Assembly: GCF_000525995.1 (NCBI RefSeq) | Contig: NZ_AODL01000007.1 | Location: 1 to 64,000, forward strand | Source: Paenilisteria riparia FSL S10-1204 | GTDB taxonomy: Bacteria > Bacillota > Bacilli > Lactobacillales > Listeriaceae | DNA length: 64,000 nt | Reading direction: 5' to 3' | In this document: in pieces, positions 18,984 through 27,358 of the stretch | Position numbering within the stretch: position 1 is the stretch's first letter | Layout of the letters: the number at the start of each line of letters is the position of its first letter | Notes under the pieces: generated by a model | Told to the model about the DNA's origin: nothing | The model's input: the letters and a program-made list of their open reading frames with translations, nothing else | The model's database searches: none | Made by a program: the position numbers and the translations under genes

Positions 18984-19406
18984 TCAATTCTCAGACATAT
19001 CTCTTATTCGTTCCTCTAGAAAAGAGAAGAAATCCAAAGCTACAATTTCACCCATTCCATCTATATTATCCCAAAAATACACCTTACTATCGTCCGTATT
19101 TAAGCAATAATAAAATTCATCGCAATCCTCAATCACAATTAAATTGTTCAGTAAGTCAAATTGTTCTCTTAGCTGTTTGGTTATTTTGGAAACACCATAC
19201 GTATTATTTTTTCCAATTCCAATAATATCGATTCCAAGTACTCCTCCACTACCATATCTCTCAATAAACCATCTATATGCAGCTGGAAATTGAGTGTCCG
19301 TAAGCTCCTCTGCTTGCTTAATAGCTATCGATGAAGCACCACCCGTAAAGTCATTCTCTTCTCCGTATTGTTCTATAAGTTTTTGGACAGTATATTTGTC
19401 ACTCAT
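18984..19406 (-). CDS. SUKH (SMI1/KNR4) immunity protein
   Basis: A 140-residue acidic protein of the SMI1/KNR4 superfamily: QFPAAYRWFIERYGSGG near 39-55 and VIEDCDEFYYCLN with VYFWDNIDG near 92-115 are typical. SUKH proteins neutralise nuclease toxins of polymorphic systems. Its ATG (19406) overlaps the stop codon of the HNH toxin fragment (19399-19401), so the pair is translationally coupled. It should be the cognate antitoxin of that fragment. Confidence 0.85.
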   Translation of the reverse strand: MSDKYTVQKLIEQYGEENDFTGGASSIAIKQAEELTDTQFPAAYRWFIERYGSGGVLGIDIIGIGKNNTYGVSKITKQLREQFDLLNNLIVIEDCDEFYYCLNTDDSKVYFWDNIDGMGEIVALDFFSFLEERIRDMSEN

Positions 19407-19612
19407 TCAGAAACATCCTCTCATCATTATATTTGGCTAGCTCGCCATTTCCAGTCTCGATTTGAATTGTATGATGTAGCTCAATTTTACTTCTATCATG
19501 ACAATACGGTACTCTACCTTTTTGCATAAGTTCTAAATTCGTTAACCCTGTTGCCTCATCAACTCTGTTAAAATTAAGATCTTCTAACTGATGATTTGTG
19601 GAGTATAGGCCT
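19399..19612 (-). pseudogene. HNH/LHH nuclease toxin C-terminal fragment
   Basis: Minus-strand frame reads NHQLEDLNFNRVDEATG, LTNLELMQKGRVPYCHDRS and KIELHHTIQIETG, ending NDERMFLNE. The G-x-TN-x-x-x-M-x-x-G ... LHH pattern is that of LHH/HNH toxin domains at the C-terminus of polymorphic toxins. No start codon or ribosome site exists; upstream the frame is closed by a stop near 19612 and joins, out of phase, a piece of LXG toxin. It is an orphan C-terminal cassette, silent unless recombined onto an LXG N-terminus. Confidence 0.8.
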
Positions 19613-19745
19613 TACTCTTAAAGCGCTACTGGCCAATACTAGCAAATCAAATGCTAATCTCGAGTCCGTCACCCACTGACCTGTTACCGCATCAATACCA
19701 TACACCACGCGATACGAAGATTCTATCAAGAAAAGCTCTCAGAAA
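19613..19745 (-). repeat. partial duplicate of LXG toxin gene
   Basis: Minus-strand translation SSYRVVYGIDAVTGQWVTDS then RLAFDLLVLASSA is nearly identical to the intact toxin at 20879-21000 (SSYRVLYGIDVVTGQHVTDS). DNA identity is high, ending where the toxin-specific part starts. It marks the recombination junction by which C-terminal cassettes are exchanged or displaced. 19746-19823 holds nothing recognised beyond a poorly matching continuation. Confidence 0.8.
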
Positions 19746-19823
19746 AAGGAGGCATGAGCCATTGATTCTCTAGCTCGCACCTCGATTTTTGACCCCAACA
19801 ATTGACATAGAGCCTAATTCTTT

Positions 19824-20231
19824 TTATTTGTTTTGTTGTAAAAATGCCTCCAAAATTCGCTTTACTGGTAAACTAGCATTTTTCTGTAAAATTTCTGCTT
19901 TTTTGATGACAGCCTTGTCTGAAGCAATCAAATTTTTATATGGCTCCTGATCAAATGAACGTAGTGAATCTAAAGCGTATTCAGCTACCTCATCATTTTC
20001 ATTGAGCAATTCTAATAATATATTAAAACCATACATACCAGTGTCTTCATCAATACAGTAAGCTAACCTAATTTTATATTTATCTTCCTTACTCCTTAAA
20101 TAGCGAATTAAATACTTCCAATCATCTTCAGTAAAGTCATTTAGCAATTCTCGCACATACATGAATTCATCATCAAAAAAGTAATTGTCTGAACTATTCT
20201 CAGATAAAACTTCGTCTACTTTTTTATACAT
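19824..20231 (-). CDS. candidate immunity protein for the EndoU toxin
   Basis: A 135-residue, all-helical acidic protein, with ALDSLRSFDQEP and KAEILQKNASLPVKRILEAF suggesting HEAT-like repeats. It lies 14 bases after the toxin stop on the same strand, preceded by GGAGGAG. Position, size and acidity fit a cognate immunity protein; no named immunity family is confidently recognised. Confidence 0.65.
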   Translation of the reverse strand: MYKKVDEVLSENSSDNYFFDDEFMYVRELLNDFTEDDWKYLIRYLRSKEDKYKIRLAYCIDEDTGMYGFNILLELLNENDEVAEYALDSLRSFDQEPYKNLIASDKAVIKKAEILQKNASLPVKRILEAFLQQNK

Positions 20232-20245
20232 GATTTTCTCCTCCT

Positions 20246-21814
20246 CTATCTCGTAAACCCTCCTGGAAATGGTGCATTTACCTTCCCTGTTGGATAACCA
20301 CTAACAATATTATCACCCAATTTAATTACATCTATCTCTACACCATCCACAATTGCTCTATGGAATGTTGCCCCATCTCTTCCTCTAACACTTATTGGAG
20401 AAGAATTTCCAATATCCTTTATACTATCTAAAATTTTAGTATCGCTCCATCCATCTGGAAAAACCGTACTATTTTTTATTTTAGCTAGATTTCCATCTGG
20501 AAATTGGGTAGTAAACTTGATATCTCTTGTACGCTCAGAATTAATTTTGATAGTTTCGGTTGCATAGTTTGGATTACTATTATTAATAGTTGACGAATGC
20601 CCACCGATTATTTCATTTTTATTAGGGTTTTTCCTTTGTCCCCAAAGAATTTTTTCTTCCATTTCTGAAGTAATAATTGATTTAGATTCGCTTGCTTTCT
20701 CAGTTCCGTATATTCTTCCCTCTACATCTCTTAACACCGCTTTTTCTTTCGATGCATATACATTAAAGTTAGAACTGGCACGCGCAGCCTTGCTTGCCTC
20801 GATATTTTTCAACACAACGTTCTTATCAAATGATGCCGTCTTAGCCGCTCCAAAACGTGTCGCAAAACTGCAAACACCAAAAGCGCTACTTGCCAATACT
20901 AACAAATCAAATGCTAATCTCGAGTCCGTCACATGCTGACCTGTTACCACATCAATACCATATAACACGCGATACGAGGAGCCTACGAAGAAAAGCTCTT
21001 TGAAAGTCGATTCATTCTGCCAATAGATCATCTGCTCATTCACAAATCCAAGCGTAGCCGTCGTATTCAGTTGCCCATCATGCATCATAAATCCAGCACT
21101 GTTCCCATTCGGAATCACAGGCGTCAAACCGATGTCCTCGATTTCTTTTATTTTATCATCAATTGCTTGCTGACTAGCGTATAATCTAGAAAGTTCTTTA
21201 AAATTTGTTCGATTTAATTTATCCACACCATACGTTCCTGTCGCTCTATCAAAACGAATGTTTTTCTGTATATCCTGCAAAGCTTGCTTAATATAATGCG
21301 CTAGTTCTCCTAACTCATTGAAAAAATTAGCATGGCTCCACTCAAAATCAAGATACTTCGCCAAAATCTCCTCTTTTTTATGCGCTTCAAATATCTGTGT
21401 TGCGAGATAATTTAGCTCAGATGCTTTTTGCGTGCCATTAATCGCGCTAATCTCTGCGGTTAAATTCTCCATCCGATTCTCAAAACTATTAATTTTTTGA
21501 TTTAAGTCGTAAATACCGTCCGCGTCAAGCCTTGCATTATGGGAAGAATCTACTTGACTATGAAAATCTTGAATATATTGCTGTAACTTGTCTTCACTCA
21601 TTTTCAGCGCTTGTTTCATCGATCCACATAACTGGATATACGCGCCTGCATAATATTCTTTCGATGCCTGAATTGCTTCACCTGTTATTGACCTATCATT
21701 CAAATAGTCCGTTACCACTTGTTTGACAGCCTCAATACGCGGTGTAATTTCTTGATTTGTTGCTCGGAGTTGGCTTCTGAAGTGGGTTACTTCCGCAATG
21801 TCAATACGCGTCAT
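20246..21814 (-). CDS. LXG-domain type VII toxin with EndoU-like RNase C-terminus
   Basis: A 522-residue polymorphic toxin. Residues 1-200 are an LXG domain (MTRIDIAEVTHFRSQL, long helices, SVGS-like central linker), which routes the protein to the type VII secretion system. Residues about 285-320 form a hydrophobic linker. The last 135 residues match bacterial EndoU: ILWGQRKNPNKNEIIGGHSS, then STVFPDGWSDTKILDSI and the final VSGYPTGK; conserved His (GGH, TFHRA) and Lys candidates are present. ATGA overlap with the upstream gene indicates coupling. Confidence 0.85.
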   Translation of the reverse strand: MTRIDIAEVTHFRSQLRATNQEITPRIEAVKQVVTDYLNDRSITGEAIQASKEYYAGAYIQLCGSMKQALKMSEDKLQQYIQDFHSQVDSSHNARLDADGIYDLNQKINSFENRMENLTAEISAINGTQKASELNYLATQIFEAHKKEEILAKYLDFEWSHANFFNELGELAHYIKQALQDIQKNIRFDRATGTYGVDKLNRTNFKELSRLYASQQAIDDKIKEIEDIGLTPVIPNGNSAGFMMHDGQLNTTATLGFVNEQMIYWQNESTFKELFFVGSSYRVLYGIDVVTGQHVTDSRLAFDLLVLASSAFGVCSFATRFGAAKTASFDKNVVLKNIEASKAARASSNFNVYASKEKAVLRDVEGRIYGTEKASESKSIITSEMEEKILWGQRKNPNKNEIIGGHSSTINNSNPNYATETIKINSERTRDIKFTTQFPDGNLAKIKNSTVFPDGWSDTKILDSIKDIGNSSPISVRGRDGATFHRAIVDGVEIDVIKLGDNIVSGYPTGKVNAPFPGGFTR

Positions 21815-22178
21815 AGCAACAACTCCTTATGTATCCGTTTCTGTTCTTCCTCTAGTTGATAGACATTCTTTTGTAGCCTTTTTTGTTCGTCCTGCAAGGC
21901 TTCTCGTGAGTCCTCCACCGTCCGCCGAAGTTGGCGCCAATTCTGATGCGCTATATCTCCACTGCATGTGCTACGCTTCTTCCGTGATTTCCTTGCCAAA
22001 CTTCATGCGCTTGCGCGACCAAATTCGATTTCTCTCGTTCCATATGGAATAATTCCGATCCCACCGATTCTAACCGCACCTGTTTTTGCCGTATCGCATA
22101 CAACGCATCTTCCTGTAATTCTTTCTCCCGCCTCATCTTTTGTAATTGCTGATGCAGTGCCTCCATTTTTCGATCCAT
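21811..22178 (-). pseudogene. DUF5082-like LXG partner, frameshifted
   Basis: From ATG 22178 (RBS GGAGGTG) the frame reads MDRKMEALHQQLQKMRRE and AHEVWQGN, then fails at HGRSVAHAVEI. The next frame resumes with KSRKKRSTCSGDIAHQNW and a coiled coil ending HKELLL at 21811, overlapping the toxin start. One extra base at the A-run 21988-21990 gives a 122-residue coiled-coil protein with the W-x-G turn, the size and place of the DUF5082 chaperones that accompany LXG toxins. Confidence 0.8.
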
Positions 22179-22179
22179 T

Positions 22180-22464
22180 CTAGCGCACCTCCAACTGTAG
22201 CTTCTGCCCAACTTCTCTGTCTTTTTGCGAATAGGCCTCACCAATTTGTTTCATACGCTTCGCATCCTCTTGCACAACGCTTTCAAAAATCTCCACGCCA
22301 TCCAATAATTCCAGCAAACATTGCCGATATTGCGAAATAGAATTACTCTGTGTGTAACTCATATTCCCATTTTTCATAGGATGATACGCCATCCCCTGTA
22401 CACTCGAACTCAAATCAGCGGCATGATTCATCATGGTATCTCTATTTACACTAATTTTAGCCAT
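22180..22464 (-). CDS. small WXG100-like partner of LXG toxin (TIGR04197 type)
   Basis: A 94-residue helical hairpin protein, MAKISVNRDTMMNHAADL, of the TIGR04197/DUF3130 type encoded first in LXG operons. Such proteins bind the LXG helices and act as targeting partners for type VII secretion. Its stop overlaps the ribosome site of the DUF5082-like gene, giving the usual order small partner, coiled-coil partner, toxin, immunity. No T7SS core gene is in the window. Confidence 0.8.
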   Translation of the reverse strand: MAKISVNRDTMMNHAADLSSSVQGMAYHPMKNGNMSYTQSNSISQYRQCLLELLDGVEIFESVVQEDAKRMKQIGEAYSQKDREVGQKLQLEVR

Positions 22465-22512
22465 TCACTATCGTCCTCCCATTATGTAACATGTAAAAAT
22501 ATAGCTACTTCC

Positions 22513-22541
22513 ATTATAGCTAAAAATAAATGAGTTGTCAG
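22513..22541 (-). promoter_or_regulatory. promoter of the LXG operon
   Basis: Minus strand CTGACA (22536-22541) and TATAAT (22513-22518) with a 17-base spacer, about 50 bases before the first gene of the operon. Confidence 0.6.
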
Positions 22542-22680
22542 GTAAATTTTATTAAATCATGTAAACAATTTCTCGGTATCAGCACTTAATCTCTGCCCCA
22601 TTTCTGCCCCAATTTGCTAAAACACGCAAAAAAGGATTCCAAAGATCTGAATCATCTTTGAAACCCATTGATACTACTTA

Positions 22681-22763
22681 TGCGGCCGAGAGGACTTGAA
22701 CCTCCACGGGTTTTACCCCACTTGGCCCTCAACCAAGCGCGTCTGCCATTCCGCCACGACCGC
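22681..22763 (-). tRNA. tRNA-Leu (GAG)
   Basis: Minus strand: acceptor GCGGTCG pairs with CGGCCGC; long variable arm; anticodon loop TTGAGGG between CTTGG and CCAAG gives GAG; T arm GGTTCAAGTCC. CCA is not encoded. Confidence 0.93.
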
Positions 22764-22880
22764 GTATTTGTGCAAAAATTACGTGCATTGCTATTATACC
22801 TAACGTGATGTTTAGCTGTCAAGCAGATTCTTGCTGTTTATAAGCAAAAAACATGCTCCAAAGAACATGTTTTAAAGAAG

Positions 22881-22952
22881 TAACCCGTACGGGATTCGAA
22901 CCCGTGTTACCGCCGTGAAAGGGCGGTGTCTTAACCGCTTGACCAACGGGCC
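22881..22952 (-). tRNA. tRNA-Glu (TTC)
   Basis: Minus strand: GGCCCGTTGGTCAAGCGGTT start, anticodon loop CTTTCAC between CCGCC and GGCGG gives TTC, T arm GGGTTCGAATCCC. CCA not encoded. Confidence 0.93.
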
Positions 22953-23028
22953 ATGATGCTAGCTCTCAAGGCAATTTTTTATTATAGCATACTTATTTGA
23001 AGATGCAATACTTTTTTCGGATTTTAAT

Positions 23029-23066
23029 GAAATACCTCGCGCCGTTGCTGACACGAGGTTATTTTT
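23029..23066 (-). terminator. terminator of LPXTG glycosidase
   Basis: Minus-strand AATAACCTCG pairs with CGAGGTATT immediately after the stop codon; modest T content beyond the stem. Confidence 0.55.
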
Positions 23067-25360
23067 TAGGCTTGTTTTCTTTTCCAGCGAAGGAGTAATA
23101 GGATTCCTACTAGAGTTGTTACTAAGCCCATTACGATTAATTGATTGCTAGTTTCATCTCCAGTTGCTGGTAGGTCGTCTTTCTTGTTTACTTTTGTTGC
23201 AACTGGGGCCGCGTCTAGCTCTGTTAGTGTTTCTTTGACTTCTGGCGCTTGGCTCGGTTGTGTTGGTGTTACTTCTGGTTTTGGCTCTAATTCTGGGGTT
23301 GTTGGGTCAACGATAGGCGTTTCTGGTTCTTCTGGCGCCACTTCTTCTGGGTCTTTTGTGTACGTAATCGTGAAGGCTTGCGCTTGATCTGTGAAGGTGC
23401 CTGAAATTGCGGTTTGTGCTGTTGTGTAGCCTTCTATTTCCAAAATTGGTACTTCAAAATTCTCATCAATATTTCCTGTTAAAACTTGTGGCTCGGCAAT
23501 TTCTGCGCCAGTTTCATCTTGGTACGAAATAGTGATGTCTCCGCCTGGAATTGACGCGATGATGGGCGATGATTCATTGCTCGCTGCGTCAAGTGTGGTG
23601 ACAACGTAGGTTCCGGCTTCTGTGATTGGTTGGCTGAATGTGGTCGCGCCGCCTGCCCAGATTCGTGCAACGATGTTTGCTGGGTTTGCTACGATTTGTT
23701 CTGCGGTACCAGAACCTTTGTAAACGATGTAGTAGCGCGCTTTATTAGCGGTTGTGTCGGTCCAGCTTAACGTGTCGCTTGTTTGTTTCACGTTTTGCGG
23801 GGCCGCGATTTGTTGGTGTGCTAGCCATGGTTTGCTCGGTATTAGTGCAGGTAATTGGAAATAGGTTTGTTGTAGCAAATCAATTGATTCGTTTTTGGCT
23901 TGATTGACGGGTTTTTGTGCGTCTGGTATTGTTGCGAGATTGCTTTTTTTAATGTCGTTATAGCTGAACAGGACGCTGCCGGAGACATTGTCTAGTTGCT
24001 GATTGAAACGCATTTGATTTGGAATTTCTTCGGGGTTCATCCAAGCTGCTTCCCAACCTCCGTTTCCAAGGTGTTTATAGTTCGCATGCCCTACATAAAT
24101 TTGTACGTGTGTCCCTTCTGCTGCATTGTTCCACCATCTCGCGAGATCACCATATGGCGCCGCGCCTTGGTCAAAACTCCAATAAATTTGCGGAACCATA
24201 TAGTCTACTTTTTCATCTTTAATCCATTGATACGTATCGGCAAAAATGCTCTGAGAGTAAGATTGTGAGGAGCCCGTCGGTGTATTAGAACCTAACGAAT
24301 TATTTGCTTTATGCTCCCAAATGCCAAAAGGACTAATGCCAAATTGTACGGCGGTTTGCTTTGTTTGGTTGTGCGTGTCAATAGTTTGTTTTACTTTGTC
24401 AATTAGCGTCGTAATGTTGCTGCGTCGCCAATCATCAATGCCTGCTTTCGTGTCTGGATAGCCTTTTGGAATACCGTATTTCGCGAATGTTGTGGCATCT
24501 TCTTGTTGATCTCCGAACAAAACATTTTTGCCATCGACTGTGATGCGATATGGGTAAAAATAATCATCGAAATGGATTGCGTCTACATCATAGTTCGTCA
24601 CTACTTCTTCTATCGTTGCTGCTACGTAATCTTGCACTTCTGGAATGCCTGGATTGAGGAACAACTTCTCGTCGAAACGCAAAACAGATTCTGGATGTTG
24701 TACAGCGTAGTTATTATCGGCTAGAATGCCTGCTTTATTCCATGCTGCGATTTGTTCTGGCACAGTCATCGCAAGCGCTTCCTCTTTTGTCGCACCAATT
24801 TTGTTTAAGATGCTTTGTGTGGTTAATTTCGTATTGGTCACACGATACGGATTGAACCATGCGTGATATTCCATGCCGCGTTTATGTGTTTCTTCGACCA
24901 TGATAGCGAGCGGATCATAGCCTGGGTCTTTTCCTTGTGTGCCATTAACAATAAATTCAGACCAAGGATTGAGCGCAGATGGATAGTAGGCGTCGAGCAA
25001 AGGCCGCACTTGAAAAATAACCGCATTCATGTTCCACGATTCGAAATCATTTAGTACTGTTTCATATTGCGCACGAAAATCGGCTTCGGTTCCTACCTTT
25101 CCAAAATTAAGATTAGCGATTGTTGCTACCCACGAGCTTTTAAATTGTTCTTTTGGTTGGGTGTAAGTCGTTGGAATTTGGACTTGTTCGGTCGAGCCAT
25201 TGTAGTAGTAAACTGGTGTGCTTACATTGTAGCCATAGGTGCCATCAGCGTTTTTAATAAATTTCGTTAAGCCTGCCGTCTCCCCTTCTGCTTTCACGGC
25301 TAGCCCGAATACCGAGCAACTTAGTACAACTATGAGTATCATGGATGCCCATTTTTTCAT
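23066..25360 (-). CDS. LPXTG-anchored glycosyl hydrolase-like protein
   Basis: A 764-residue wall-anchored protein. Signal peptide 1-24. Residues 48-400 are a GHL10 (DUF187) TIM-barrel domain: NMNAVIFQVRP near 95, EYHAWFNPYRV near 165, DAIHFDDYFYPYR near 257 and VDYMVPQIYWSF near 370, as in YngK. A fibronectin-like stretch (about 520-600) and one MucBP domain (ITISYQDETGAEI, near 608) follow. The C-terminus has a Pro/Glu-rich spacer, the sortase motif LPATGDE, a hydrophobic helix and RWKRKQA. GHL10 proteins probably act on peptidoglycan-related glycans. Confidence 0.9.
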   Translation of the reverse strand: MKKWASMILIVVLSCSVFGLAVKAEGETAGLTKFIKNADGTYGYNVSTPVYYYNGSTEQVQIPTTYTQPKEQFKSSWVATIANLNFGKVGTEADFRAQYETVLNDFESWNMNAVIFQVRPLLDAYYPSALNPWSEFIVNGTQGKDPGYDPLAIMVEETHKRGMEYHAWFNPYRVTNTKLTTQSILNKIGATKEEALAMTVPEQIAAWNKAGILADNNYAVQHPESVLRFDEKLFLNPGIPEVQDYVAATIEEVVTNYDVDAIHFDDYFYPYRITVDGKNVLFGDQQEDATTFAKYGIPKGYPDTKAGIDDWRRSNITTLIDKVKQTIDTHNQTKQTAVQFGISPFGIWEHKANNSLGSNTPTGSSQSYSQSIFADTYQWIKDEKVDYMVPQIYWSFDQGAAPYGDLARWWNNAAEGTHVQIYVGHANYKHLGNGGWEAAWMNPEEIPNQMRFNQQLDNVSGSVLFSYNDIKKSNLATIPDAQKPVNQAKNESIDLLQQTYFQLPALIPSKPWLAHQQIAAPQNVKQTSDTLSWTDTTANKARYYIVYKGSGTAEQIVANPANIVARIWAGGATTFSQPITEAGTYVVTTLDAASNESSPIIASIPGGDITISYQDETGAEIAEPQVLTGNIDENFEVPILEIEGYTTAQTAISGTFTDQAQAFTITYTKDPEEVAPEEPETPIVDPTTPELEPKPEVTPTQPSQAPEVKETLTELDAAPVATKVNKKDDLPATGDETSNQLIVMGLVTTLVGILLLLRWKRKQA

Positions 25361-25712
25361 CTTTCATCCCCCTTTTTTATCGCCTAATTTATAATATTTT
25401 CCAGATGGCGATTAAGGGTTCAATATATCATCTTCCTACATCAATTTCAACTAAAAGTGTTCGGAAAAATTAATTATATATATATAAATTACAGATGTTA
25501 AAGCAAAGCAAATATGTTGATACGCAAAGCTTTTCGAGTTTCAAAGTGACTGAAATAAATTTTTAATTATAATTTGGAAGCGTTGACATTTTATTTCAAA
25601 TGAACTAGAATGAGTGGTGAACAATTTATACGAAAAGGAGGGTTATTCTAAAAAATGGAAGTCTTGTGCAGCCAGAGCATACATACTATTTTAAAAATAA
25701 GGGAGAATAGTT
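25361..25712 (+). promoter_or_regulatory. divergent intergenic region with PTS promoter
   Basis: TTGACA (25583-25588) and TAGAAT (25606-25611), spacer 17, form a good plus-strand promoter for the PTS gene, with a leader of about 95 bases. Upstream is a symmetric AT stretch, AATTAATTATATATATATAAATT near 25470-25492 reduced to its core TAATTATATATATATAAATTA, and AT-rich DNA where the minus-strand LPXTG gene promoter must lie. No cre site or riboswitch is evident. Confidence 0.65.
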
Positions 25713-27017
25713 ATGCAAAGATTTATGGACTTTTTAGAAAAGTATTTATCGATACCTATGGCTAAACTATCCGAACAGCGTCATTTGCGCGCGATTCGTG
25801 ATGGTGTTGTGTCTTCGCTACCGTTCATTATTGTGGGAAGTATGTTTTTGATTGTGGCGTTTCCACCGGTTCCGGAGAGTACTGCACTGTTTAAATGGTC
25901 ACAGGAACATGCTGCTGAAATCTTAATTCCTTATCGGATGACCATGTTTATTATGTCTTTATACATCACTTTTGGAATCGGTTACAATTTGGCGAAAAGT
26001 TACAAGCTTGACGCACTTTCTGGTGCGCAAATTGCTGTTGCTTCGTTCTTATTAACATTGACGCCTTTAGCACTGGATGATGTTGGATTTGTGCTACCAA
26101 TGGCGAATCTTGGCGGACATGGTTTATTTATGGCAATGATTGTTTCTATTTTTTCGGTCGAAGTTATGCGGTTTTGTAAGAAGCGTAATATTACGATTAA
26201 GATGCCGGATCAAGTTCCGCCTAGTGTGGCGCGTTCTTTTGAGGCTTTGATTCCTGTTGCGATTGTTATTTTGATTATGACTATGATCACAGTTGTACTC
26301 GGAATCGATGTCCATTCGCTTGTTGATAAAGCGGTTGCACCGATTGTTAAAACGGGAGATAGTCTTTTTGGAGTGCTGTTGCCGGTTTTCTTAATTACGT
26401 TCTTCTGGTCGTTTGGAATTCACGGAGTTTCTGTTGTTGGTGCGATTGCGCGGCCTGTGTGGGAAGTTTATCTCGGTGGGAATGCCGCCGCGGTTGCTGA
26501 TGGGAATCCGATGCCTTATGTGGCTCCTGAAACGTTTTTCCAATGGTTTGTTTGGATTGGTGGGTCTGGTGCGACGCTTGGGTTGGTGCTAGCGATGTTG
26601 TTCTTCTCGAAGTCGAGTTATTCGAAGGCACTTGGTAAGACGACGCTGATTCCGAGTATTTTTAATATTAATGAGCCGGTTATTTTTGGGGTGCCGATTG
26701 TCCTTAACCCGATGTTGATTATTCCGTTTATTATTATTCCGCTGATTACGACGACGATTTCGTATTTTGCGACGACGCTCGGCTTTATTTCGCCTACGTA
26801 TGTCATGGCGCCGTGGACGTTGCCTGCACCGATTGGGGCTTACTTGGCAACGGGTGGTGATTGGCGAGCGATTGTTCTCGTCGTGGTGAACATCTTTATT
26901 TCATTCCTCATCTACACGCCGTTCTTTAAAATGTACGATCAGAAACTGTTGGATGAAGAGCAGGCGCAAGCAGAGGAGAATAAAGAAACGCATAGTAGTG
27001 AACCAAACATGGCTTAA
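25713..27017 (+). CDS. PTS EIIC component, lactose/cellobiose family
   Basis: A 434-residue membrane permease of the CelB/LacE type, with about ten transmembrane helices. FMDFLEKYLSIPMAKLSEQRHL at the N-terminus and IPSIFNINEPVIFGVPIVLNP near 308-328 (the conserved substrate-loop NEP motif) are diagnostic. No EIIA or EIIB is adjacent, so these must be supplied elsewhere. Context with anmK and mupG points to an amino-sugar or muropeptide-derived disaccharide rather than cellobiose (inference). Confidence 0.88.
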   Translation: MQRFMDFLEKYLSIPMAKLSEQRHLRAIRDGVVSSLPFIIVGSMFLIVAFPPVPESTALFKWSQEHAAEILIPYRMTMFIMSLYITFGIGYNLAKSYKLDALSGAQIAVASFLLTLTPLALDDVGFVLPMANLGGHGLFMAMIVSIFSVEVMRFCKKRNITIKMPDQVPPSVARSFEALIPVAIVILIMTMITVVLGIDVHSLVDKAVAPIVKTGDSLFGVLLPVFLITFFWSFGIHGVSVVGAIARPVWEVYLGGNAAAVADGNPMPYVAPETFFQWFVWIGGSGATLGLVLAMLFFSKSSYSKALGKTTLIPSIFNINEPVIFGVPIVLNPMLIIPFIIIPLITTTISYFATTLGFISPTYVMAPWTLPAPIGAYLATGGDWRAIVLVVVNIFISFLIYTPFFKMYDQKLLDEEQAQAEENKETHSSEPNMA

Positions 27018-27059
27018 ATTTTGGGGCGAATTCGTTCGTCCCTTTTAGAGGTGATAGAT

Positions 27060-27344
27060 ATGGAAACGAGTAAATGGATTAAATTTAATTATAAAAGTGC
27101 TATCATTTTCTTTGCGATTATGATTTTGACGAACTTGATTTTCTTGCCGGTTCTTACTGGGTTTGGCGTGGATCGGGCTTTTGGGCTGTTCTTGTTGTCG
27201 AGTCTTGGGAGCTGGATTGGGCTTTCATATGTGTTGCTAGTGAAGCATGGATTTTATAAATCGAAGAAACAGGCGGCAGTTTTCGTTGCGGTTGTTGGGT
27301 TTGTTTGTATGGCGAGTTGTTACTTTTTAGTTTATTTGAACTAA
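27060..27344 (+). CDS. small three-helix membrane protein
   Basis: A 94-residue protein, three hydrophobic segments (about 12-32, 42-60, 70-90) separated by short basic loops. No family is firmly recognised (DUF3899-like at best). AGAGGTG lies 6 bases before ATG 27060; the longer reading from 27021 has no site. It lies between the PTS gene and anmK on the same transcript. Confidence 0.6.
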   Translation: METSKWIKFNYKSAIIFFAIMILTNLIFLPVLTGFGVDRAFGLFLLSSLGSWIGLSYVLLVKHGFYKSKKQAAVFVAVVGFVCMASCYFLVYLN

Positions 27345-27358
27345 TGGGAGGTTAGGAA

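Noticed and set aside
18984-22464. Prophage origin for the toxin locus
   Set aside because: No integrase, structural or lysis genes; the LXG operon layout explains it.
25470-25492. AT palindrome as an operator
   Set aside because: It is a simple AT alternation without a protein match and could arise by chance.
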